Source of the DNA: Rickettsiales bacterium
Lineage (GTDB): Bacteria; Pseudomonadota; Alphaproteobacteria; TMED109
DNA: 5,398 nt
Direction: 5' to 3'
Assembly: GCA_002720125.1 (NCBI GenBank)
Contig: PBGQ01000001.1
Location: 40,117 to 45,514 of the forward strand
Below, in pieces: positions 1-5,227 of this stretch. Numbering within the stretch: position 1 is the first letter of the stretch; each line of letters begins with the position of its first letter. The position numbers and the translations under genes are program-made. The notes under the pieces were generated by a model that saw only the letters and a list, made by a program, of their open reading frames with translations, made no database searches and had not been told where the DNA came from.

Positions 1-254
1 ATTGCTTCTCCTTCAATCCAGTTTACGTGAAGCAAAGTTAATTCATCAGCATATTTATTTAAAACTTCTAAATTTTTTGGTTTAGCCCTGCTTAAAATCT
101 CTATAAGGCTAAGATAAATTATTAAAAAACAAAACAAGCCTATGGATAAAATGACAACTTTTAATTTAATTCTTTTTCTAGACCAGAAAGAAAAACTTAC
201 AATAATAGCAGTTAGAAAAACTAATATAACAAAAAACCAATTTACTACGTTCAT
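1..254 (-). CDS. Two-TM membrane protein, fourth gene of the channel operon (partial, 3' end outside window)
   Basis: I do not recognise this family. The visible 84 residues start at an ATG whose A is also the last base of the upstream gene's TAA (TAATG, 1-nt overlap), so translation is probably coupled; the ribosome site is weak (GCGGA). Hydrophobic segments lie at about residues 4-23 (starting NWFFVILVF) and 33-52 (VVILSIGLFCFLIIYLSL), joined by a short basic loop SRKRIKLK. Both termini should therefore be on the same side, probably the periplasm by the positive-inside rule. After the second helix comes a soluble stretch, RAKPKNLEVLNKYADELTL, then VNWIEGEA at the window edge. The frame is open throughout. 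The close coupling suggests it is a structural or accessory part of the A/B complex encoded just upstream. That role is inference from position alone; that the gene is real is well supported. Confidence 0.8.
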   Translation of the reverse strand, partial: MNVVNWFFVILVFLTAIIVSFSFWSRKRIKLKVVILSIGLFCFLIIYLSLIEILSRAKPKNLEVLNKYADELTLLHVNWIEGEA

Positions 255-865
255 TAGTTCCGCCCAATCAAACTTTTGCGCAAACTATTCACAGAACCAG
301 ATACAACCTTAAAATTATTGTCTAGTTTAAACCTAAGTACTGTTTTTTCTTTACCTTCTTTTAGAAGATTAACCTTTTTTTCTAATATTTGCTTTCTAAA
401 GTTTTTATCCGGAGTTACCAAGCTTGCTGTTACAGTGGCCTGAATTTTAGATTTTTTTTGATCATGCTTAAATAAGTGTACATTCGCTTGGTATTCACCA
501 GCTAAAATTCCTCTTGTAAAGCTTATTTCATAATTAATGGGAGTATGGTCTCCTTTAAGTCCCCTGTCATCTCTCAAAAGATTAAAAACTAATCCAGATG
601 GTTTAGAATATCCTACTGGTCCATCATTTGGACCTCTAACCCATAAATCAACGTCAGCGTCTATATCATGTGGCCAGAAAAGTTCAAATATAACACTACC
701 TACTGGTTCTTTTACTATTTCATCTCTAGTTTTTAGATTTAACCAAGGTAATAATAATAAGACTATTGCTACAAAACCAGACAAAGCTAGGAGCGTTACA
801 TCTCTAAAAACAGTATCTGATTGTTCTTCTTGTACCGAATCAAATTCTTTAACTTTTTCAATCAC
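254..865 (-). CDS. Second ExbD/MotB-like subunit with periplasmic DUF2135-like domain (B2)
   Basis: This is a single-TM protein of 203 residues from the GTG start chosen here. A short cytoplasmic tail leads to VFRDVTLLALSGF and a helix ending LLLLPWLN (about residues 21-42), with Asp22 at the start of the helix as in MotB and ExbD. In those families this Asp carries the proton. The rest is a predicted periplasmic beta-rich domain with DADVDLWVRGP, PVGYS, FNLLRDD and GEYQANVHLF. This resembles DUF2135/YfaP-type domains (my reading, not searched), with no OmpA-like or ExbD-like domain. It is clearly paralogous to the product of 1484-2098: VFRDV, LLAL, ELFW, DLWV, PVGYS, NLLRDD, NYE and RKQIL are shared in order. 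GTG at 865 has GGAG 12 nt upstream and gives an 8-nt overlap with the channel gene. A TTG at 883 would add six residues but has no ribosome site. It probably pairs with the four-TM subunit as an ion-driven stator or energiser; its target is unknown. Confidence 0.85.
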   Translation of the reverse strand: MIEKVKEFDSVQEEQSDTVFRDVTLLALSGFVAIVLLLLPWLNLKTRDEIVKEPVGSVIFELFWPHDIDADVDLWVRGPNDGPVGYSKPSGLVFNLLRDDRGLKGDHTPINYEISFTRGILAGEYQANVHLFKHDQKKSKIQATVTASLVTPDKNFRKQILEKKVNLLKEGKEKTVLRFKLDNNFKVVSGSVNSLRKSLIGRN

Positions 866-1487
866 TACTTTTAACTTCTCCAATTTCTATTATTTTTGAT
901 AAAAGCCTGTTAGCGCCTGTAGATAAAATTTGGTAGCATAAATTTAACCAAACACTACATATTGAGCCAGCTAAAGTTGTGTAAAGGGCTACTGACATTC
1001 CCGAAATAAGGGTGGATACCATTTTACTTACCTCTTCAGGATTACTAGAAACGCCGCTTCCATCAACTCCAGATAAGGCTATTATAAATCCTATAACTGT
1101 ACCAATTAGACCTAATATAACTAATGTATTAGCAATAAATTTAATATGATTAATTTTGGTAGCCAACCTGATTCTTAAAGAAGATGCTAGATTGCTCCGT
1201 GAGCTTGCATTTAGACCCTTAGAATTTTTAAGAAACTCTTTCACTATAGAGTCCTCAAAACCTAACTGAGAATTTGCATAATTAAGTTCCTTGCTTATCC
1301 ATAAAGTCCTTGAAAAAGCTATAACAAAACCTATAAAAAATAAGCCGATGATTACTAATATCATGTTTGTTATATCAGCGTCTAAAGCTTTTTCTAAGTA
1401 TCCTTGAGAAATTATAGCTAATAAAAAAGCCACACCTACAGCGTTTACTAAAATATATCTTAATATTAATAAATAATTAAATTTCAT
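858..1487 (-). CDS. MotA/TolQ/ExbB-family proton channel subunit (A)
   Basis: This is an inner-membrane protein of 209 residues with four predicted TM helices, at about 8-28, 41-60, 117-139 and 157-187. The cytoplasmic region at about 61-116 lies between helices 2 and 3. The family signature is in the last two helices: LGLIGTVIGF (125-134) and SGMSVALYTTLAGSICSVWLN (162-182, given in outline as G-M-x-x-A-L-x-T-T-L-A-G). In MotA, ExbB and TolQ these helices form the ion path with the Asp of the single-TM partner. Four helices match MotA rather than the three of ExbB and TolQ, but the large MotA cytoplasmic domain is missing. The ATG at 1487 overlaps the TGA of the upstream gene (ATGA), and AAGGAG sits 11 nt upstream. 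It lies between two paralogous B-type genes, so it probably forms an A-oligomer around B subunits. The family call is firm; the cargo and function are unknown. Confidence 0.9.
   Translation of the reverse strand: MKFNYLLILRYILVNAVGVAFLLAIISQGYLEKALDADITNMILVIIGLFFIGFVIAFSRTLWISKELNYANSQLGFEDSIVKEFLKNSKGLNASSRSNLASSLRIRLATKINHIKFIANTLVILGLIGTVIGFIIALSGVDGSGVSSNPEEVSKMVSTLISGMSVALYTTLAGSICSVWLNLCYQILSTGANRLLSKIIEIGEVKSSD
878..881 (-). promoter_or_regulatory. Ribosome binding site deciding the GTG start at 865
   Basis: GGAG lies inside the 3' end of the channel gene, 12 nt before GTG at 865. The alternative TTG at 883 has only A/T-rich sequence upstream. The channel gene in the same operon uses a similar spacing of 11 nt, which supports the GTG choice. 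The two starts differ by only six residues. Confidence 0.5.
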
Positions 1488-2098
1488 CTTTGCACTTGCT
1501 CCTTGTTACCTGACCTAAGCCTAACATAATTGTGATTAATACTCTTTGAGTCAAGCTCACCTTTTTTATTTAAGTTAAATTGAAAAATAGTTATCTCCTC
1601 TCCGACAACTTCTAGTTTTTTTTTTGATTTTAAAATTTGTTTCCTTTTGTTGTTTTTTGGATCCACTACTGAAATAACCATTTCTGCATTAATAGGCAAA
1701 AAAGGAGTTTTGTCTTCCCTGTAAAGATGAAGATTAGCTATATATTTACCCTCATTGATTCCTCTAGAATAAGAAACTTCGTAATTTACGGGAGTATTAT
1801 CTTTATATTTTCCCAGATCATCCCTTAATAAATTAAAAAATAAACCTCCTTTATTAGAATATCCTACTGGAATGTCTTCAGGTGCTTTAACCCATAAATC
1901 AATATCAACATCTCTTTTATTATCCCAGAATAACTCTACTATCACGTTTCCCGGAGGATAAGAGCTTTTTTCTTCTTCTGTAGGAGGGTTAACAAAAGGT
2001 AATAATAGAACAACCATAGAAATAAAACCAGTTAGAGCTAAAAGTACAACATCCCTGAAAACTACACTACTATCATTTGTTTCATCGTTATATTCCAA
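1484..2098 (-). CDS. First ExbD/MotB-like subunit with periplasmic DUF2135-like domain (B1)
   Basis: This first gene of the minus-strand operon encodes 204 residues. A short acidic N-terminal tail is followed by VFRDVVLLALTGF and a single TM helix (about 15-36) with Asp16 at its start. This is the layout of MotB/ExbD partners of MotA/ExbB channels. The periplasmic part carries ELFW, DVDIDLWV (63-70), PVGYS (77-81), NLLRDD (89-94) and GKYIANLHLY (117-126), then a basic tail. The D-x-D-L-W-V pattern and alternating hydrophobic strands resemble a DUF2135-type beta sandwich. No peptidoglycan-binding OmpA domain is visible. It is paralogous to the gene at 254-865. The start is TTG at 2098: GGAGG lies 4 nt upstream, the frame is stopped shortly before, and no ATG fits. 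The 4-nt ATGA overlap with the channel gene suggests coupled, stoichiometric synthesis. The role in a channel complex is a family-level inference; the biological target cannot be read from sequence. Confidence 0.85.
   Translation of the reverse strand: MEYNDETNDSSVVFRDVVLLALTGFISMVVLLLPFVNPPTEEEKSSYPPGNVIVELFWDNKRDVDIDLWVKAPEDIPVGYSNKGGLFFNLLRDDLGKYKDNTPVNYEVSYSRGINEGKYIANLHLYREDKTPFLPINAEMVISVVDPKNNKRKQILKSKKKLEVVGEEITIFQFNLNKKGELDSKSINHNYVRLRSGNKEQVQR
1499..1504 (-). promoter_or_regulatory. Ribosome binding site of the channel gene
   Basis: AAGGAG ends 11 nt before the ATG at 1487 and lies inside the 3' end of the preceding B1 gene. It supports the ATG start and the ATGA overlap arrangement. 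Confidence 0.6.
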
Positions 2099-2101
2099 AT
2101 A

Positions 2102-2107
2102 TCCTCC
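2102..2107 (-). promoter_or_regulatory. Strong ribosome binding site for the TTG start at 2098
   Basis: GGAGGA lies directly before TATTTG. It is the best ribosome site on the minus strand of this window. It fixes the operon's first start at TTG, because a TAA closes the same frame shortly upstream with no ATG in between. Confidence 0.7.
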
Positions 2108-2162
2108 AAAATTTTTAGATTACACAATTTTTGTTATATTGCTAGAACAAAGAATTAAAAAA

Positions 2163-2168
2163 ATTATA
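2163..2168 (-). promoter_or_regulatory. Probable -10 box of the minus-strand channel operon
   Basis: A perfect TATAAT reads on the minus strand 64 nt before the TTG start. No good -35 hexamer sits at 16-18 nt (the region is AATTTA-like), so the promoter may need an activator or be weak. The Fur-like palindrome at 2196-2214 ends just upstream of the expected -35 position, so a bound regulator could affect this promoter. The surroundings are very AT-rich, so chance matches are likely. Confidence 0.45.
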
Positions 2169-2195
2169 ATAAGTCTAAAACCCTTTAAATTTGTT

Positions 2196-2214
2196 GATAA
2201 TGATAATTATTTTC
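2196..2214. promoter_or_regulatory. Fur-box-like palindrome between the divergent operons
   Basis: GATAATGATAATTATTTTC matches the classical Fur box GATAATGATAATCATTATC at 17 of 19 positions. The flanks extend the dyad to TTGA...TCAA (2194-2216 with outer bases). It lies about 20 nt upstream of the plus-strand -35 and next to the -35 region of the minus-strand promoter, so a metal-responsive Fur-family regulator could act on either operon. The caution is that the region is nearly all A/T and alphaproteobacterial Fur, Mur and Irr proteins often use other boxes. Confidence 0.5.
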
Positions 2215-2234
2215 AATAAATTGTAAATTTAATC

Positions 2235-2262
2235 TTGACCTATAAAGTTTAATTATTAATAT
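2235..2262 (+). promoter_or_regulatory. Sigma-70-type promoter of the PQQ dehydrogenase operon
   Basis: TTGACC at 2235-2240 and TAATAT at 2257-2262 are separated by 16 nt. Transcription would start near 2270, giving a leader of about 27 nt. TTGACC stands out as one of the few G/C-containing hexamers in the spacer. TATTAT at 2260-2265 is an alternative -10 with a less suitable 19-nt gap. Confidence 0.5.
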
Positions 2263-2285
2263 TATAGGTATATTTAATAATAACT

Positions 2286-2292
2286 AGGGAGG
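2286..2292 (+). promoter_or_regulatory. Strong ribosome binding site of the PQQ dehydrogenase gene
   Basis: AGGGAGG lies 4 nt before the ATG at 2297. It fixes the start and suggests high expression compared with the two downstream genes, which have no clear ribosome site. Confidence 0.75.
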
Positions 2293-2296
2293 TATA

Positions 2297-4057
2297 ATGA
2301 TAAAGTTTATCATAACTTTTTTTACGACTTTATTTATCTTAAGTAGTGTAAATGCAGATGATGTGACTACTTATGATAATTTAGTTAAAGCGAATAAAAG
2401 CCCTGAAAACTGGTTGACTTACGGTGGAACACTTGATGGTCAAAGATATTCTAGGCTTAAACAAATTAACAAAAAAAATGTTAAAAAACTTAAAGTAGCA
2501 TTCACTAATGTTATTGGTGGTATAGAAGGCGGAGGCATTTGGGACCACGCTGGATTAGAAGGTACACCGGTAGTTGAAAATGGAATGATGTATGTGACAG
2601 ATGGATGGGGATCTATCTATAAATTTAACGTTAGAAATAATGGAAAATTAGAGTGGAAAATGAATCCTGATACTGATCATGACTTTCCAGGAGCAATTAC
2701 TTGCTGTGGAATTAATAACAGAGGTGTAGGCCTTTGGAATGACAAAGTTATTTCTCATACATTAGATGGAAGACTTTTGATTACTAACAAATCTACAGGA
2801 GCACTTGAGACAGAAGTTCAGTTAGCAGACGCTAGTGTTGCTGAAGTTATTACAGCCGCACCATTAGTAGTTAAAGATTCTGCTATTACAGGTGTTGCAG
2901 GTGCTGAATATGGAATTAGAGGATGGTTACATTCAACTAATTTAAGTGATGGAAGTAAAAACTGGAGAACATACACAATCCCTGCACCTGGTGAGCCTGG
3001 CTCAGAAACTTGGAAGGCAGATCCAACAATTGCGCACAGTAAAGATGGCTGGATGCATGGTGGAGGATCTACTTGGGTAACTGGTTCTTACGACCCAGAC
3101 CTTAATACCATTTTCTGGGGTGTAGGTAACCCTGGACCAGACTGGGACAATGAGTATAGACCTGGAGATAACTTATACAGTAATAGTGCTCTTGCATTAG
3201 ATGCTGATACTGGAAAGATAAAGTGGCATTTTCAATATACACCTAATGATCCTTATGACTTTGATGGTGTAAATGAACTAGTTCTTGTGGATGCTAAAGT
3301 TTTCGGTAAAAAAGTTAAAGCTGCTTTACACGCTGATAGAAATGGCTTTGCATATGCACTAGATAGAGAAACAGGTAAATTCTTATGGGGTACTCCATTT
3401 GTGAAAAAACTAGACTGGACAATAGGTTTAGACAAATACACAGGTAGACCAATGGATTATGATCCTAATAAGGATGTACAAAGATATGTTCCTTCTACTA
3501 ATGCTTTCAGAGCTCAGCCAGAAGGATTATCATGTCCTGGTAACATGGGTGGAAAAAACTGGCCACCATCAGCATATGATCCAGACAGAAATATGTATTA
3601 TATTCCTGTAATCGAAAGTTGTGCGATGCATGTTAACGTACCTCAAGAAAAGGAGTGGGTAGCTAGAGAATTCTGGCTAGGAGGAGCTCCTAAGATGGGT
3701 CCTGTTATAACTGGAAGTACTACAGCTATGGACGTAAATTCTGGTAAGGTTGTTGCTAAATACGATATGCAATATCCTAGCCTTGGTGGTCTGATGGCAA
3801 CCAAAGGTGGACTAGTATTTACTGGACATGCAGATGGTAGGTTTGTAGCATTAGATGCTGATAACCTTAAAGAATTATGGTCTTTTGATACTAATACAGC
3901 TATCAATGCACCACCAATGACTTTTGCAGTAGACGGTAAGCAATATGTTGCCGTTTTAGCAGGTCTAGGTGGAGCTTGGCCTAAATGGTTTGTTGGTGCA
4001 ACACCAGGTCTGGAAAAGATTGATCCAGGTCAAATGATGTTTGTGTTTAGCCTATAA
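2297..4057 (+). CDS. Periplasmic PQQ-dependent alcohol dehydrogenase (methanol/ethanol family), probably lanthanide type
   Basis: This quinoprotein of 586 residues oxidises a primary alcohol to the aldehyde in the periplasm and passes electrons to a cytochrome c. A signal peptide (1-20, cleavage after VNA) leads to an eight-bladed propeller without a fused heme domain. By comparison with MxaF the visible active-site residues are: the vicinal disulfide Cys136-Cys137 (TCCGINNRG), metal ligands Glu204 (GAEYGIRG) and Asn278 (GNPGP), Trp260 under PQQ, catalytic Asp321, and Arg348 (ADRNGFAYALDR). Cys413 and Cys442 match the second disulfide spacing. Asp323, two after the catalytic Asp (DFDG), is the extra metal ligand of lanthanide-dependent enzymes such as XoxF and PedH/ExaF. 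Calcium enzymes usually have Ala, Ser or Thr there. The region PGDNLYSNSALALDADTG reads more like ethanol-type than XoxF sequences, so I give no symbol; the substrate is uncertain. It has a strong ribosome site and its own promoter, and heads a three-gene operon with a cytochrome c. Confidence 0.95.
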   Translation: MIKFIITFFTTLFILSSVNADDVTTYDNLVKANKSPENWLTYGGTLDGQRYSRLKQINKKNVKKLKVAFTNVIGGIEGGGIWDHAGLEGTPVVENGMMYVTDGWGSIYKFNVRNNGKLEWKMNPDTDHDFPGAITCCGINNRGVGLWNDKVISHTLDGRLLITNKSTGALETEVQLADASVAEVITAAPLVVKDSAITGVAGAEYGIRGWLHSTNLSDGSKNWRTYTIPAPGEPGSETWKADPTIAHSKDGWMHGGGSTWVTGSYDPDLNTIFWGVGNPGPDWDNEYRPGDNLYSNSALALDADTGKIKWHFQYTPNDPYDFDGVNELVLVDAKVFGKKVKAALHADRNGFAYALDRETGKFLWGTPFVKKLDWTIGLDKYTGRPMDYDPNKDVQRYVPSTNAFRAQPEGLSCPGNMGGKNWPPSAYDPDRNMYYIPVIESCAMHVNVPQEKEWVAREFWLGGAPKMGPVITGSTTAMDVNSGKVVAKYDMQYPSLGGLMATKGGLVFTGHADGRFVALDADNLKELWSFDTNTAINAPPMTFAVDGKQYVAVLAGLGGAWPKWFVGATPGLEKIDPGQMMFVFSL

Positions 4058-4066
4058 ATCTTCTAT

Positions 4067-4093
4067 ATGGAGCCTTTTTTCAAAAGGCTCCAT
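4067..4093 (+). terminator. Perfect 12-bp hairpin after the dehydrogenase gene (attenuator or mRNA-stabilising; no U tail)
   Basis: ATGGAGCCTTTT pairs exactly with AAAAGGCTCCAT around a TTC loop, starting 9 nt after the stop codon. The sequence after it (TGCAATCTAAAA) is not a U run on either strand, so it is not a canonical intrinsic terminator. It more likely protects the dehydrogenase mRNA 3' end or partly attenuates the two downstream genes, so that the enzyme is made in excess over its partners. Confidence 0.6.
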
Positions 4094-4104
4094 TGCAATC
4101 TAAA

Positions 4105-4737
4105 ATGAATAAAATAATCAAATTTCTTACTACAATAGTAGTTTTTTTATTCTTCTTTAACTTTACTTCTTATTCAAACGATATCAGAACTCTTGGAATT
4201 GGTATTAATGTAAATAATATAGATACTACAGGTTATAAAAACCTATCATGTACAGATGACAATAAAAAGTTGTCTACGTGGAATGAATTCAAAAAATGTA
4301 AAAAAAATAACCAGAACTTGTATCTTGTATCTTTTGAGTATGATGATAGATATGCCATTACAGAAGAATATGAAGGTACACAGGTTGCCGGGCATCCCGT
4401 CCTAATGAATATAGGTGTAAATGATAATAATAATATTGAAGAAATAAATGTTATTACAGATCCAAGTGCACCTTGGTATTTTAGAAAACAGTCATATCTT
4501 TTATGGCTAAGAATTTATAGTAAATACGGTTCTAGTGGTTGGAATTGCCAGGAAAAATTACCTAAGAAAGACCATTTATTAGCCGGTAACAAATATATTA
4601 ATAAGATATGTGAAAAAACATTCGAAAAGAAAAAAATAGTACTCCATTCTGAATTTTATTTTATAAATAATAAAGAAGACAAAAGTAATTTAATTAGTAG
4701 AACAAAAATGAAGATAGAAAAGTATCCTAGTAGTTAG
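4105..4737 (+). CDS. Secreted four-cysteine protein of unknown family in the dehydrogenase operon
   Basis: I do not recognise this protein. It has 210 residues from ATG 4105. The N-terminus is a clear signal peptide (MNKIIKF, hydrophobic core, cleavage likely after SYS at about residue 24), so the product is periplasmic. The mature part has four cysteines (49, 65, 148, 169), which could form two disulfides. Readable stretches are TEEYEGTQVAGHPV, EEINVITDPSAPWYFRK and KYGSSGWNCQ; the C-terminus is lysine-rich. TTG at 4093 would add four residues but overlaps the hairpin and looks unlikely; neither start has a good ribosome site. It lies between the PQQ dehydrogenase and its cytochrome, 4 nt before the latter, where related operons often carry the binding protein XoxJ/MxaJ. 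It is too short for that family and I see no binding-protein motif. A role in maturation or electron transfer is positional inference only. Confidence 0.8.
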   Translation: MNKIIKFLTTIVVFLFFFNFTSYSNDIRTLGIGINVNNIDTTGYKNLSCTDDNKKLSTWNEFKKCKKNNQNLYLVSFEYDDRYAITEEYEGTQVAGHPVLMNIGVNDNNNIEEINVITDPSAPWYFRKQSYLLWLRIYSKYGSSGWNCQEKLPKKDHLLAGNKYINKICEKTFEKKKIVLHSEFYFINNKEDKSNLISRTKMKIEKYPSS

Positions 4738-4741
4738 ACAG

Positions 4742-5227
4742 ATGAAAAGCATACATTTATTTATATTTAAAATAATCTTTTTAGCTTTCATACTTATGCA
4801 TTCGAAAGCTTATACCCAATCCAAAATAGATTATGGCTTACTTGCTTTCAAAAGAGGAAATTGTATGGGGTGTCATAAGTGGCATGGTGATGGAGGCCCT
4901 GGATATGGAGGAGCAGCGATGTCATTAAGAGATACTGGTTTAGATAAAGAGGGATTAATACTGTTGATAGCATGTGGTAGACCAGGAACTAATATGCCAT
5001 TCTTTGATAAGAAGGCGTATGTTGATGATAGATGTTTTGGAATGAAGTTTCATGATTTTGAAGGTGATGAAAAAAATAGACCTCTTCAGGCTAAGGTTTA
5101 TTTAAATAAAAGACAAATAGAGGCAGTAACCAATTTTATTCTTACTGATCTTAAAGGTAAGAAATTATCAAAGGAATATTGTTTAAAGTTTTTTGGCAAA
5201 CCCACCAGAAGCTGTGAAGGTTTATAA
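4742..5227 (+). CDS. Secreted mono-heme cytochrome c, probable electron acceptor of the PQQ dehydrogenase
   Basis: This cytochrome of 161 residues has a signal peptide (about 1-23, SKA cleavage). One heme c site, CMGCH (41-45), has His45 as one axial ligand. Met85 in PGTNMPFF is the likely second ligand, and GDGGPGYGGAAMSLRD follows the heme site as in class I folds. Four more cysteines (78, 98, 147, 158) are unusual for a small cytochrome c and may form disulfides that hold the insertion and C-terminal tail. It follows the upstream gene by 4 nt with no clear ribosome site, so coupled translation is likely. By operon position it plays the part XoxG/MxaG plays for methanol dehydrogenases, accepting electrons from PQQ and passing them to a terminal oxidase. 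I cannot say that it is orthologous to XoxG. Its last 6 nt overlap the convergent gene at the right edge. Confidence 0.9.
   Translation: MKSIHLFIFKIIFLAFILMHSKAYTQSKIDYGLLAFKRGNCMGCHKWHGDGGPGYGGAAMSLRDTGLDKEGLILLIACGRPGTNMPFFDKKAYVDDRCFGMKFHDFEGDEKNRPLQAKVYLNKRQIEAVTNFILTDLKGKKLSKEYCLKFFGKPTRSCEGL

Noticed and set aside
866..883. TTG start at 883 for the B2 gene
   Set aside because: There is no ribosome site upstream. GTG at 865 has GGAG and gives a length matching the paralog. The choice is not certain.
537..899. Open plus-strand frame opposite the B2 gene
   Set aside because: It is antisense to a gene with a clear paralog and TM/domain structure. It has no ribosome site and a low-complexity serine/threonine-rich translation.
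1..2098. Zorya-type phage defence system
   Set aside because: ZorA has a long cytoplasmic tail and ZorB an OmpA-like domain, with helicase or nuclease partners. None of these is visible here.
2251..2281. Imperfect AT-rich inverted repeat in the dehydrogenase leader
   Set aside because: The arms (TTATTAATA and TATTTAATAA) need a bulge and contain only A/T pairs, as expected by chance in this composition.
3253..3906. Two short minus-strand open frames inside the PQQ dehydrogenase gene
   Set aside because: Both lie opposite the conserved catalytic and propeller sequence, have no ribosome sites and resemble no family.
2297..4057. Naming the dehydrogenase xoxF
   Set aside because: The DxD motif fits, but the sequence around the Asn metal ligand and the PGDNLY region looks closer to ethanol-type enzymes. 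The clade cannot be settled by eye.
4093..4104. TTG start at 4093 for the secreted protein
   Set aside because: It overlaps the base of the hairpin and adds four residues before a normal signal peptide that begins at ATG 4105.
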